A stretch of 64,000 nt of DNA from Pseudomonas fluorescens (GTDB taxonomy: Bacteria; Pseudomonadota; Gammaproteobacteria; Pseudomonadales; Pseudomonadaceae): NCBI RefSeq assembly GCF_900636825.1, contig NZ_LR134318.1, forward strand, positions 2,699,501 through 2,763,500, read 5' to 3'. The notes under the pieces were generated by a model. It ran no database searches. It saw only the letters and a list, made by a program, of their open reading frames with translations, and was not told the origin of the DNA. The position numbers and the translations under genes were made by a program. Within the stretch, counting starts at the first letter, position 1, and every line of letters begins with the position of its first letter. Below are positions 19,438 to 28,733 of this stretch, piece by piece.

Positions 19438-20189
19438 ACACTGAACTGGATAACGAATCGCAAAAAGAACCTGAACAGATCGAGCGAGAAATAGACGCGC
19501 AACGCGCGAGTATTGGCAACATCGTCGACAAACTGGAAAGCAAATTCACTCCCGGTCAGATGTTTGACCAGGCGTGGGGCCTGATGCAAAACAGTGGCTC
19601 AACTTTTATCAGCAATCTCGGCACCAGCGTACGCAACAACCCGGTGCCCGCCGTGCTGACCTCGGTTGGATTGTTATGGCTGATGATCAGCCAGAATCGG
19701 CCACCGATGCCGCAACCCACCTATCGTACAGGGCTCGAACAGGATAAAGCGGGGGAGGGTGCAGCCAGGTTAGCTGAGGGCTTAGGCAGCGCACGCGAGC
19801 ATATGCATCAGACGGCTGACACGCTGAAAGAGGGATACCAGTCGCTCAAGGGTAAAGCCGCCCACTTGAGCGAAAACGTAGGCGCGGCGAGCGAGAACCT
19901 CACCCACGCCATGCATGACGCCGGTGATCGGCTTACACGCAACTCGCAGGTGTTGGGGCAGCAATTCATTCAGTTGCTGAGGGAACAGCCTTTGGTAGTT
20001 GGTGCTGCAGGCGTCGCCCTTGGAGCCCTGCTTGGTGCAGCATTGCCCACCACTCAGACCGAAAAACGGTATATGGGACGCACCAGCGCAGGCTTGGTCG
20101 ATAAAGTGAAAAATCAGGCGCAAGAAAGTTACGAAGCGGTACGCGATATCGTGACGAAAACTACCCAGCAAAAGGAGGTGGAATCGTAG
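19434..20189 (+). CDS. DUF3618-family membrane protein
   Basis: 251-residue protein beginning with the DUF3618 region (EPEQIEREIDAQRASIGNIV, DKLESKFTPGQMFDQA). A membrane-associated segment follows near residue 75 (AVLTSVGLLWLMISQ), then a long amphipathic helical region (about 100-170) and a second hydrophobic segment (PLVVGAAGVALGALLGAALP). Third gene of the coupled trio; the whole operon is typical of pseudomonad osmotic or envelope-stress loci, although its exact role is unknown. Confidence 0.88.
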   Translation: MNTELDNESQKEPEQIEREIDAQRASIGNIVDKLESKFTPGQMFDQAWGLMQNSGSTFISNLGTSVRNNPVPAVLTSVGLLWLMISQNRPPMPQPTYRTGLEQDKAGEGAARLAEGLGSAREHMHQTADTLKEGYQSLKGKAAHLSENVGAASENLTHAMHDAGDRLTRNSQVLGQQFIQLLREQPLVVGAAGVALGALLGAALPTTQTEKRYMGRTSAGLVDKVKNQAQESYEAVRDIVTKTTQQKEVES

Positions 20190-20267
20190 GCCGCCGGATC
20201 ACTCGACACAATGACTGATAGTTCAGACCTTTCTCGCGGCATGGGCACCTCCTGACAGTGCAGCACG

Positions 20268-20298
20268 GGGAGGCCCACAAAAGCCTCCCTGCTTTTGC
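20268..20298 (+). terminator. Terminator of the DUF3618 operon
   Basis: GGGAGGC / GCCTCCC stem with an eight-base loop followed by TGCTTTTGC, about 80 bases after the last stop of the trio. The T run is imperfect. Confidence 0.65.
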
Positions 20299-20481
20299 TC
20301 CCCTCAGGCACTGAGGTCACTCAGCTCATGCCGTCCGTTTATCCATCCTTCCAAAAAATATTCGGAACACGGCTCAAACGTGGTTTGTCAGTCCTTCATG
20401 CACGGCAAGTTTTGCATGCACGTTGATCTCACGCTGACGCCCCCCGGCGATGCAAATACTGACCAAAAAGGCAGTTTTGAA

Positions 20482-20978
20482 ATGGTTAAAAACACTGTCG
20501 AAGACTTGTTTATCCATGAACTTTCTGACGCTTGCAGTGCGGAAAAACAAATCACCAAAGCATTGCCGTGCTTGGCGAAAGCGGCAACCAATCCTCTGTT
20601 CGCTGATGCATTTACGTCCCACTTGGAAGAGACACACGGACAGATTGAGAGAATTGATCAGTTGGTGGAATTGTCCGGCATTAAACTGAAGCGCATAAAG
20701 TGCATTGCCATGGAGGGACTTGTCGAAGAGCCGAAAGAGCTGCTGGAAGAGATCGAGAAGGGGGCTGTCCACGACGCGGCATTGATCGGTGCGGCGCAAA
20801 AGGTGGAGCATTACGAAATCGCGAGTTATGGGACTTTGATTGCTATTGCCAAACACCTCAAACTAGACGAAGCGGTTGCGTTATTAGCTGCCACTCTTGC
20901 TGAAGAAAAGAGGGCTGATGACAACTAACAAAAATCGCGGAACAAGGCGGCAATCAAGCGGCAACGCTGGAAAAATGA
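20482..20978 (+). pseudogene. yciF: YciF-family ferritin-like protein, frameshifted at C terminus
   Basis: DUF892/YciE-YciF ferritin-like four-helix protein, a stress-induced family. Start ATG 20482 (MVKNTVEDLFIHELSDACSA) and metal-ligand-type residues such as HLEETHGQIERI and KVEHYEIASYG are present. The frame stops at 20928 after EEKRADDN. One base short, the next frame continues LTKIAEQGGNQAATLEK to a stop at 20976-20978, which is the expected family C terminus. Restoring one C near 20925 rebuilds a protein of about 165 residues. The truncated form lacks only the last helix end and may still fold. Confidence 0.8.
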
Positions 20979-21026
20979 GGCAGAAATAATGAGTGGATAA
21001 GCCCACAAGGGCGGTTAGTACCACCA

Positions 21027-21611
21027 TTGTGTAAGCTATCCGAAAACTATAATAAATCGAGACCCGCTGGTGTGCCGAGAATTATTACATCCGCCGTGCA
21101 CGACCCTAAACTTGCTGAGCGCGACCCGCCAATCTTTGGTGCGCCAGTAGAAAAAATATGTTTCTACCGCCGCGAGATTCACTACGAAACTAGCGTACTC
21201 GCCAGCCGGACAAGTTCCTACTTAACGGCCCAGTCCTTTCTTGTGATTGCATTCGCCATATGTATGTGTAATCAAAATGCAGAGTGGGGTAGGCTTGTCA
21301 CGCTTATCATTCCTCTATCGCTGGCTTTCCTCGGAATACTTATTTCTATTAACGCTTGGCCAGGTCTACGGGCGGCATATGACATTATTGACCACTGGTA
21401 TTATAAGCAGAGCGAGCTAATGCGAAGTGAGGTGGTAATGAGAATGACATGTGATGAACTCCCTCTATTTTGTGAGCGTGAGTCGACGCACAAAGGCTAC
21501 CGAAAAGCATTGCTATTTTCGATACGCTTACCATGGATTTTTTCGAGTTTTTGGATGCTGGTAGCGGTATGGTCGCTAAGCATACAGATGGGATTTCATA
21601 CTATTCAATAG
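21027..21611 (+). CDS. Multi-pass membrane protein, unrecognised
   Basis: Up to 194 residues with a cytoplasmic N terminus, a central hydrophobic pair (SYLTAQSFLVIAFAICMC and RLVTLIIPLSLAFLGILISI) and a third segment near the C terminus (WIFSSFWMLVAVWSLSIQM). The segment KICFYRREIHYETSVLASRT is a recurring pre-membrane motif, but I cannot name the family. The start is uncertain: TTG at 21027, or GTG at 21072. AT-richer than its neighbours, suggesting acquisition. Confidence 0.6.
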   Translation: MCKLSENYNKSRPAGVPRIITSAVHDPKLAERDPPIFGAPVEKICFYRREIHYETSVLASRTSSYLTAQSFLVIAFAICMCNQNAEWGRLVTLIIPLSLAFLGILISINAWPGLRAAYDIIDHWYYKQSELMRSEVVMRMTCDELPLFCERESTHKGYRKALLFSIRLPWIFSSFWMLVAVWSLSIQMGFHTIQ

Positions 21612-21646
21612 TGAAGTTATGGATTTTTATTTTAATTGATAGCGCC

Positions 21647-21895
21647 TTAATTTAAATACTTGCGCCTAGATTTCTCTTTGGCATGACGCCGCATTTCCAT
21701 CCATGCTTGGTAAGCCTCTGTACGCTGCGCATCCGCCAATGCCTGGGCTTCGAGGCAAATGTCCCACGCGGCTTTGTCATGAAAGAGGCGATAAGCTAGA
21801 TTATCCAACCTCTCAGCTTCAATGAAAAGTTTATCAATTCGCACGGATTCTTCCCGCTCGAACATCCAGACAGTCATTTTACTACGGCTGATCAT
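21647..21895 (-). CDS. Small charged hypothetical protein
   Basis: 82-residue helical protein rich in charged residues (AWDICLEAQALADAQRTEAY, MRRHAKEKSRRKYLN). GGAGGGAGG lies directly before the ATG at 21895, the first GGAGG about five bases away. Unrecognised, but composition supports a real gene. Confidence 0.55.
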   Translation of the reverse strand: MISRSKMTVWMFEREESVRIDKLFIEAERLDNLAYRLFHDKAAWDICLEAQALADAQRTEAYQAWMEMRRHAKEKSRRKYLN

Positions 21896-22669
21896 CCTCC
21901 CTCCGTTCGCCTAATCTGGCGGTAACAAATATTAAACTCCAGTGACAAAATTTTCGAGCCTTAGGCGCGGCTGACATGTGCTTTGCCAAAAAATAAAAAG
22001 AAGGGCAATGCCAGGGTAACCTCTACCGAATGCCTGCCTTAATTATTTTTCATAAATTGGCGCGTACCATTAGTAACTTCCGCCCGCCATTAGTGGTTTC
22101 GTACGTTTAACCCGCGCCTCATTTTATTCATATGAGACTGGGCTGTGGGCGAAAAAGTTCAATGCTAGTAATTTCATTTCGCGCGTTTTCATGCACCGGC
22201 CTTGATGTTGGACTTTCCAGTTGTCGTAGTGGACGTTTATTCTGAAACGTCCAATCGAAAATTGCTCTACCGAATTTCTTCGTATCCGATGGGCGGTCGT
22301 GATTATGATCTTATTAAAAGATTTGGATGTTGAACCGCTTCTATAACTTTAAGCTTTCACAAGGTCTGGCGAGGTTGTGAAGTAAGAGAGCTTTAACTTC
22401 GCTTTGCTTGATCGGACGAAGAATTGAATTAGCGTAGAGATCGCAGTCAAAACAGGGGCAACCGTTATCTACAATGGCGACAAGGGGTCATGGATTTTCG
22501 CGTGGTAGCTTGGTATGGTATGTACAGAATTTCCTTCAATAAGCAGTTTTGCCATCATCGCTAAAATGACTAACGATGTCTCAAGCGCGGCGCTTGGCAG
22601 TCACCGTTTATCATCGGTGGAGGTGGCATCTCTTGGCTGCACAAAACCCCGAAGGCGAGACGCCAGCAA
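21896..22669. other. AT-rich intergenic region
   Basis: About 770 bases, AT-rich for this genome, with no protein-like frame in either strand and no hairpin of note. Such DNA is a natural target for MvaT-type silencing. Confidence 0.5.
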
Positions 22670-22879
22670 ATGAATACGATTGATGATTTTCGGATTCGAT
22701 CTCACGAATTACTTGTAGAGCTGGACGCAGCAACCTGTCGCATGATGATGTTGGTATCTGCACACAAAATAACCGGCCCTGAATGGCTTGAAGCGGTCAA
22801 CCAGCAGCATGTATGTTTCGAAAGGTGGATCGCGTTTGTGAACGAGGTCGATGCCAAGGGCCCCACGAAGGATCATTGA
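22670..22879 (+). CDS. Small hypothetical protein
   Basis: 69-residue helical protein (MNTIDDFRIRSHELLVELDA, TGPEWLEAVNQQHVCFERWI) of a kind widespread in Pseudomonas without assigned function. It converges on the next gene with a 7-base overlap of 3' ends. Confidence 0.6.
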   Translation: MNTIDDFRIRSHELLVELDAATCRMMMLVSAHKITGPEWLEAVNQQHVCFERWIAFVNEVDAKGPTKDH

Positions 22880-23109
22880 TCCGTTTCGTTCGAGCTTTCG
22901 GGGCGATACCAATCAGCACGCGCATCAAAAGTTTGATAGATAAGGAATTCAATTTCAGCCTCGTCAAACAACCCAGTTTCTCTGAGTGCGTAGCAATATC
23001 CTACGGCACCGTTGAAAAGCTGCGTTAAGGCTTGCTCGTCTTTGGCTTCCGTCAGAAATTTAAGATGACTCTTAGCTTTTTCCCAAGCAGCAGTTTTATC
23101 GAGCGCCAT
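22873..23109 (-). CDS. Small hypothetical protein
   Basis: 78-residue acidic helical protein (MALDKTAAWEKAKSHLKFLT, EAEIEFLIYQTFDARADWY). AAGGA precedes the ATG by eight bases. Unrecognised. Confidence 0.6.
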   Translation of the reverse strand: MALDKTAAWEKAKSHLKFLTEAKDEQALTQLFNGAVGYCYALRETGLFDEAEIEFLIYQTFDARADWYRPESSNETDQ

Positions 23110-23358
23110 CGTTGAATCCTTGTGAATGGGTGGGTATCAGTTGAGGCGCTTCGTATGCTAGCGCTCGCTTTCCCAACAGACGCCTAGAACTCGGGTATCA
23201 CTTCGGTTCGTCGCTGTCCGTCGAAGCGGCGGAAAGACTGCGCTGCGTTCCGCTATTTACATGGTGACATCCGCTTCTGGCACGCTACGTTAATTTCAGC
23301 TGCGGCACCTGTACTGTTTCCGCAGTTCTCTTAGCTCTCGGGCATCTATATTATCCCC

Positions 23359-23640
23359 AGCGACAACGTTGCAGTATGAGCTTATTTCATGGCTCGAATC
23401 AGCTTTCCTATTTTCAGATCCACAATGTCCTTGTCTTGATTCTGCGTATTTTGAAGCAAGAAAACCATTAGAACGGTGATGATTGTGGTAGAGGCGTTGA
23501 TAATCAATTGCCATGTGTCATTGTAATGAACATACGGCCCAATTTAGGGCGCAGGCAGCGATCAACGCCAGAGCGGTAAGAGACGTTTTCGAGCTGCCCG
23601 CGCAGTTTGGAAGTGACTGACTGAACTGTGCGCATTTGAT
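23359..23640 (-). pseudogene. Broken low-affinity-iron-permease paralog
   Basis: Relic of the family found intact at 17667-18116. One frame starts MIIKCAQFSQSLPNCAGSSK (like MKFALFCQALSNWAGSSK) and runs into the first membrane segment. A different frame then carries YVHYNDTWQLIINASTTIIT, VLMVFLLQNTQNQDKDI and KIGKLIRAMK before a stop. At least one frameshift near 23545 and loss of the C-terminal tail. Coordinates are approximate at the 5' end. Confidence 0.8.
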
Positions 23641-23883
23641 GATTAGGATTTCTTAGTGGCCGTAACCACTAGGCACCTACCGTGATCTGAAATTCTTCCT
23701 TAAAGTCCTTTGCATGCGACATGGCTAAATCCACTTCGGCTCAGCATGCTAGACGATTTCAGCAGACGGCCTTGAGGGACATTGTGCGAAAGCGGATTGG
23801 AAATCTCATTTCGTTAAGCGCGGCCGCTCGAAATCGGATTAATTTCATCCTTTCGGCATTGTCCATGAACCCCAATTGTGACT
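23641..23883. other. Short gap downstream of stressosome genes
   Basis: About 240 bases. A minus-strand frame from 23866 (MDNAERMKLIRFRAAALNEM, stop after about 35 codons) may be the stump of the gene that once followed rsbT, where phosphatase or kinase genes are usual; too short to name. Confidence 0.3.
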
Positions 23884-24280
23884 TTAGACCCATTTGCAAA
23901 TCATTACACATGTACCAGCGCCTGGCGCCGTGTTTATCTCGAAATTATCGACGAGACGCTTAGGCCCGGTAACACCCAGACCGGGCCCACCGGCAGATGT
24001 CCAGCCGTCCGTCATCGCGAGATTCAGATCTGAAATGCCTGGGCCGTGATCTCGGAATGTGAGCCTTAATCCACTCTGTTTCGCGCTGTCAACGATCTGC
24101 CATTCCATGGCACCTCCACCGCCATATACGACGATGTTTCGAGCAAGCTCGCTAACAGCGGTATCAACTTTGTCAAATCGATTGAGCGCATTCCACATTC
24201 TTGAACCAATTTGCGAGAGAGTTGCCTTGTAAGCACGACGTCCCGCTCGCGGTGTACGCCCCGGCTGCCGTTGCTGCGTA
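23884..24280 (-). pseudogene. rsbT: RsbT-like anti-sigma/switch kinase, frameshifted
   Basis: GHKL-type serine kinase of stressosomes. The 3' frame (23884-24198) has the N box (SELARNIVVYGGGG), G1 box (FRDHGPGISDL) and the G2 region (GLGVTGPKRLVDNF). The expected N-terminal part is in another frame just upstream: RERDVVLTRQLSRKLVQECG, then MRSIDLTK. The two join if one base is restored near 24165-24172, giving ...DLTK(x)DTAVSELARN. No standard start is visible in the upstream frame, so the 5' limit is approximate. The short 104-codon frame alone lacks the first helix and strand. Confidence 0.8.
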
Positions 24281-24283
24281 CAT

Positions 24284-24646
24284 TTATCCGGTATATGCGC
24301 CGCTCCGCAATAGCGCCATGCCTCTCTCGACGTTCAGCGCTGTGCTCACTCCCGGCAGTGTCATGCCTAGTTCCACCAAAGTAATTGCTACCGCCGGCTG
24401 CATTCCTACAAGTACGGTTTCGGCGTCCATTATTCGTGAAAGTCCGGAGATCATCCCAATCATTCGACCGATGAAAGAGTCCACTATGTCGAGGGCCGAT
24501 ATATCGATTAATACCCCGCGCGCTGATGTTCGGCTGATGCGCTCTGAAAGATCATCTTGCAATGTCAATGCAAGTTGGTCATGCATGTCTACTTGTATGG
24601 TGACGAGAAGGAATTCGCCCATTTGTAAAATCGGAATGCGATCCAT
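24284..24646 (-). CDS. rsbS: RsbS-like STAS stressosome scaffold
   Basis: 120-residue single STAS-domain protein of the RsbS type, which forms the stressosome core with RsbR and is phosphorylated by RsbT. It begins MDRIPILQMGEFLLVTIQVD, typical of RsbS. The phosphoacceptor position lies in LDIVDSFIGRMIG (Ser after D, as in other RsbS). It sits 3 bases downstream of the RsbR-like gene and is followed by the RsbT-like frame, giving the canonical R-S-T order. Confidence 0.92.
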   Translation of the reverse strand: MDRIPILQMGEFLLVTIQVDMHDQLALTLQDDLSERISRTSARGVLIDISALDIVDSFIGRMIGMISGLSRIMDAETVLVGMQPAVAITLVELGMTLPGVSTALNVERGMALLRSGAYTG

Positions 24647-24649
24647 TGC

Positions 24650-25504
24650 TTATACCGACGCTTTGCTAACTGTGCAGCCGAGTCGACTCAGAGCCAGAGC
24701 TAGGGCATCTGCTAAGTTAGCTTTGGTGACAACGCCTTGAAGGTCTAGCCCTAAATGCACGATTGTTTGAGCAATTTGTGGTCGTACACCGCTGATGATG
24801 CAATCTGCGCCCATTAGGCGGATCGCGGTAACGGTTTTCAACAAGTGCTGAGCGACCAAAGTGTCGACTGTTGGCACGCCGGTAATATCGATAATAGCAA
24901 TTTCGGCACCCGCGTCTACGATCCGTTGCAGCAAGGATTCCATCACGATTTGCGTGCGTTGGGAATCGAGGGTACCGATCATCGGTAGCGCTAAGACTCC
25001 ATCCCATAACTTTACCACGGGGGTTGATAATTCCAACAACTCATCTTGTTGTCGTTTAATGACGGATTCGCGGGATTTTTGAAACGTACCTATCGTGTGC
25101 ATGCCGAGCGTATCAAGCAATTGCGATATTTCCCAAAGTTGCTCAGTCAGAGCGCGCGGCTGCTCTACGTACTCGCTTTGTAATAAAGCAAATAGGGGCG
25201 CTTTTAAAGAAAAAATGAAATTTGCGGTTTGCTGAGAGTCTTGGCCGGCGAGCGCCCGAGTCTGAGAAAGCTTTTCCAAAAAATGGCGTATTTCGTTCCA
25301 GTCTGCAGTGGCGATGCTTTTCGTTCCGCTCTGATGTAAGGCAGCGAGGAACAGGGCGAGAAACTCCGCAGTCTGTGCCTCCACATCTTTCGCGTTCAAA
25401 CTTCTTGTGGAACCACTCATATCGAGATCTGCCTTCCACTGTGCGATCAATCCAGCTTGCGATTTCCTGAGTAGATCGATGGTTCGCTGTTGCAGTGCAG
25501 CCAT
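24650..25504 (-). CDS. rsbR: RsbR-like stressosome protein
   Basis: 284-residue RsbR paralog. Residues about 1-150 form a helical RsbRD-type sensor (LLRKSQAGLIAQWKADLDMS, LFLAALHQSGTKSI). Residues about 160-280 form a STAS domain: STPVVKLWDGVLALPMIGTL, IIDITGVPTVDTLVAQHLL with the conserved Thr, and GADCIISGVRPQIAQTIVHL. The start at 25504 (MAALQQRTID) is chosen because CAGGAG lies eight bases upstream. First gene of the rsbR-rsbS-rsbT module. Confidence 0.92.
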   Translation of the reverse strand: MAALQQRTIDLLRKSQAGLIAQWKADLDMSGSTRSLNAKDVEAQTAEFLALFLAALHQSGTKSIATADWNEIRHFLEKLSQTRALAGQDSQQTANFIFSLKAPLFALLQSEYVEQPRALTEQLWEISQLLDTLGMHTIGTFQKSRESVIKRQQDELLELSTPVVKLWDGVLALPMIGTLDSQRTQIVMESLLQRIVDAGAEIAIIDITGVPTVDTLVAQHLLKTVTAIRLMGADCIISGVRPQIAQTIVHLGLDLQGVVTKANLADALALALSRLGCTVSKASV

Positions 25505-25869
25505 TTGTGGTGCTCCTGAGTATTCACGCACGACCCCAGTGTTTGAATAGGGGCCTGCAGAGAACTTAGTGAGTATGCGTAGAGTGCAGCCGGTAAGGCT
25601 GCCAAGTCTTTTCGCGCAAAGGGTATCAGTAGATTTAACCGCAGCCTAGCGAGGCGTCACTTCGCCCCGCTTGAGTGAGGAAGAGAGGAAAACGCAGCTT
25701 TGTTTCATACCGCCCCGGCCGGAGCGCTCGATGGCGCCCGTGACGGAAAGACGTAACGATGGGCTTCGGTGGATGCGTTATGTTCACGGCTGAAACAGTA
25801 TCTATCAAGCCTGTCGCGAACGGGTTTTCCTTTAGGACGATGCGCCTGGCTACTTTAGCCGGAGCCGTC
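25505..25869. other. Intergenic region between stressosome and kinase relic
   Basis: About 365 bases. The frames here are mirror images on both strands and not convincing. Likely contains the promoter of the stressosome operon. Confidence 0.4.
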
Positions 25870-26256
25870 ATGACTGCGCAGAGACCCATCGCTCTTTCTG
25901 ACTCAGCAAAACACCTCGCCGTGTCCCGGAGTCATGAAATCCTAGGTATCCCTGGAGAACCAGATTTTGATGAGCTCTTAACCTCGCCGTCGCAATCTGC
26001 GAAACTCTAGCACTGTCGTGATTTAGGGGCACCACCAGTAAATAATGAACTTCGAGGATCCACCTTTTGTGATGTGGCGTTAGACTTGGACAACATTCTT
26101 CTCAGCCTGGACAAAGTAGTTCCAGCTGCTCTGATATTGAATGAACTTGTCACGAATTTTTCAGGTGCGCTTACCCGAAAACAAGCCAGGTGATTTAAGC
26201 ATTGGTCTCGAGAATCTCGACGGGAGAGTGCAGCTCTCTGTATTAGGCAGTAGGTA
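25870..26256 (+). pseudogene. GAF/HWE-type histidine kinase relic
   Basis: Three pieces of a sensor kinase in successive frames. First, a GAF-kinase N terminus from ATG 25870 (RSHEILGIPGEPDFDELL), continuing one frame over as NLAVAICETLALS. Second, from about 26070, the kinase core NILLSLDKVVPAALILNELV followed by TN, the N-box signature of HWE/HisKA_2 kinases. Third, in another frame, GDLSIGLENLDGRVQLSV, an ATPase-domain strand pair. The middle of the GAF domain and the His box are missing. A dead gene. Confidence 0.75.
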
Positions 26257-26556
26257 GCGATGCCGGCTGAGTTTATATAAACCTTCGCTAAGTTGGCATG
26301 AAAAACGCTTAAATTTTTACGGCGCCAGCTTCATGGTGAGAGTTTAACGGTTGGCAATAATCCGGGCTGAGCTGCCATTCAAGCTTTGCGTGTTAGATCA
26401 ATTGTTGGATCAAAAGCGTACCCTAGCAGGCTACGGTGATTGCCGCCATGCTACGCAATTGCAGGTTATGAGTGCGCCTACAATTTTCACAGCTAATAAA
26501 GTGGCATCCCTTTTCACTGAGCGTCTATAGTAGTCCAGATGATTCCGGAGGTATTT
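26257..26556. other. Intergenic region upstream of CheB-like gene
   Basis: About 300 bases, no gene seen; holds the upstream region of the CheB-like gene. Confidence 0.4.
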
Positions 26557-27585
26557 GTGTCCGATAAGCTGAGTGTGAATGCAAGAAATGTTGTTGTCAT
26601 TGGCACTTCCGCGGGTGGTGTTCAAGCCCTGACGGCTTTCTTCCAAAGCCTACCCGACGATTTGCCCGCTGCGTTTCTCGTAGTGCTGCACATCCCTGCC
26701 CATGAACCTAGTTCGCTTCATCAGATTCTTTCGAGAACGACTAACATGCAGGTCACCGCCGCTCAAGATGGTGAGTTAATAAAAAATGGCAGTGTTTATG
26801 TGGCGATTGCAGACCGCCACCTTATGGTCACGGAGCAGGGGATACGGCTTACGCGGGGGCCAAAGGAGAGCCGGGTCAGACCAGCCGTCGATGTTCTTTT
26901 TAGGTCTGCCGCCGTGAATTATGGTGCGCGGGTCATCGGAGTCATCCTTTCAGGCGCATTAGATGACGGTACGGCCGGTCTCTGGGCAATCAAAGATGGT
27001 GGGGGGTTAGCGTTCGTCCAAGATCCTTCCGAGGCGATGCTAGGGTCAATGCCAGAGAGCGCGATTCGACATGTCGAAGTCGATTTGGTAGGGACTGTGG
27101 CGGCAATTGCTGAGGAAATCACGCGAGTGATCGGGCGCTGTGTCGAACAACCGTCTCGAAGTATATATAAATCGCGGCATCAGATTGAAAATACTATTGC
27201 TGTGAGCGGTAATGGTTTGGGAGCTGGTGTGATGGAGCTCGGAAGCATTTCGAAGTACACGTGTCCAGATTGTCACGGTGTACTCATCGAAATAAGAGAA
27301 GGCAGCATTCTTAGATTCCGTTGCCATACCGGCCATGCTTTTTCTGTAAAATCGCTTATTTGCGAAGTTAATGCCGCAATCGATACCGGTTTGTGGGATA
27401 CACTACGAGCTGTTGAGGAACGGATACTTTTGCTTCGTCAAATGGCTGAACAGGCGAAGCTCCTAGGTGCGTTTGCTGATGCGGAGTTATGTTTTGCTCA
27501 GGCGGCAGCCGCTGAAAAACGATTGAAACCCTTGCGCCGGCTCGTGCTCGATCCGGTGTTCTTCGGCCATGATGCGGCAGAATGA
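26557..27585 (+). CDS. Free-standing CheB-type methylesterase with Cys/His tail
   Basis: 342-residue protein with a CheB catalytic domain (residues about 10-190): VVVIGTSAGGVQALTAF (Ser), LVVLHIPAHEPSS (His), LSGALDDGTAGLWAIK (Asp). It has no receiver domain. The C-terminal part carries CPDCHG, then FRCHTGHAF, a probable metal-binding cluster, then a helical bundle. I prefer the GTG at 26557, five bases after GGAGG; an ATG at 26539 is possible but overlaps that site. Lies next to a dead histidine kinase. Related to the gene at 33317. Confidence 0.9.
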   Translation: MSDKLSVNARNVVVIGTSAGGVQALTAFFQSLPDDLPAAFLVVLHIPAHEPSSLHQILSRTTNMQVTAAQDGELIKNGSVYVAIADRHLMVTEQGIRLTRGPKESRVRPAVDVLFRSAAVNYGARVIGVILSGALDDGTAGLWAIKDGGGLAFVQDPSEAMLGSMPESAIRHVEVDLVGTVAAIAEEITRVIGRCVEQPSRSIYKSRHQIENTIAVSGNGLGAGVMELGSISKYTCPDCHGVLIEIREGSILRFRCHTGHAFSVKSLICEVNAAIDTGLWDTLRAVEERILLLRQMAEQAKLLGAFADAELCFAQAAAAEKRLKPLRRLVLDPVFFGHDAAE

Positions 27586-27610
27586 AGTGTTTTCAGTTCG
27601 TGAGCAGCTT

Positions 27611-27634
27611 GAGCGCATTTTTTCGAATGCGCTC
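27611..27634 (+). terminator. Hairpin after CheB-like gene
   Basis: GAGCGCAT / ATGCGCTC inverted repeat, loop of eight T-rich bases, 25 bases after the stop. No T tract follows, so termination is uncertain. Confidence 0.45.
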
Positions 27635-27707
27635 CTTCCCAAAAGTCGAGAATTTGACTTATAGGCTCAGTGTGATCGCCCGTTCCGCTGATTCTCGTAA
27701 TAGGCTG

Positions 27708-27998
27708 TTAATGCAGAATCTGCTCAGGGTCGTTTTTCGTGATGGGCTTTTCTTCTGGATTCACCATTGAGGCATCGACGCTCCCTTCTTCTTCCTTCGT
27801 CAAAGGTACTAACGTTAGTCCTGTAACGGCTACTGCCATACCTGGTAGTTTTGCCTTGGGCTCTTTAGCGCTCGCAATGTTGGAGCCGTAGACATCGAAG
27901 TGCATTCTTACGCCCCAAAAACCTGTACTGATTTTTCTTTCAATTAATAGTGCGACGATTAATTCGTGCATTGAAAAATCAAGTGCTTTTTCTGCCAT
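27708..27998 (-). CDS. Conserved pseudomonad hypothetical protein
   Basis: 96-residue protein with a conserved start, MAEKALDFSMHELIVALLIE, followed by STGFWGVRMHFDVYGSNI and a C-terminal KEEEGSVDAS tail. Family commonly seen as a single gene in Pseudomonas; no function known to me. AGGGG lies upstream of the ATG. Confidence 0.65.
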   Translation of the reverse strand: MAEKALDFSMHELIVALLIERKISTGFWGVRMHFDVYGSNIASAKEPKAKLPGMAVAVTGLTLVPLTKEEEGSVDASMVNPEEKPITKNDPEQILH

Positions 27999-28733
27999 GA
28001 CTTACCCCTAAACAAACAATATGAAGAAAGCTATGCATCAGCGAAACGTTAGAATGCTCAAAATTGGTAGCTTGGATCTAGACATCATAGCGTCGATTTC
28101 CCTCTGAAGTAATAACCTGCGGAGGAATATCATCATGGATACAGCGCAGGCAGATCCTTCGGCTCCTTTTCGCTACTGTTAACGTTCGCGACCACTTGAA
28201 CGCCAGCCAGTCTTGTAAATTCAGTCTATCAGTATTGCCGAATTGAATGACGTAGTGGGGCGGTAACGCCGAGAGGCAGCGTACCCAGTCGGGCTGATGA
28301 AGAAGTGAAAAGCATCTTATTTGTTAATAATGATCATATTCTTGTCTGCACGCCAGAGAAGCGATTCAACAATCAGTAGCGGTAAATCGGGGTGGCTCTG
28401 CTCACGTCCATGACCTAACTCCAAGTATGGCTAGGGTTCGCTTTCTCTAACATTGGGTGCGTAGGAAGTCGAACTCAGCATCCCAAAGAGCGAGCCGCAT
28501 TGAAGTACCGTACGCCATCGGAAATCTGGACTATCCTTCTCAGACTGGCCGAAAGCGGTTCACAGATGTACGTAACGAACTCCATATCACCTCACTATCG
28601 CGACTCGTAAAGGATCCGAGGTTATAGGTGTCGACGCAGTTTTTTGGCGGCACGGTAGAACGTATCATGAGCGATGAAAGCACCGCGGCGCTTTGTACAT
28701 CGTTAGTAACATTAAAATGAGCGAGCGAAAAGG
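27999..28733. other. Gene-poor region
   Basis: About 735 bases. A well-placed GGAGG precedes an ATG at 28135, but the frame is only 15 codons (MDTAQADPSAPFRYC), probably a severed gene start. Nothing else seen. Confidence 0.45.

Noticed and set aside
22700..23110. Toxin-antitoxin pair for the two convergent small genes
   Set aside because: They are convergent rather than co-directional and neither resembles a known toxin or antitoxin.
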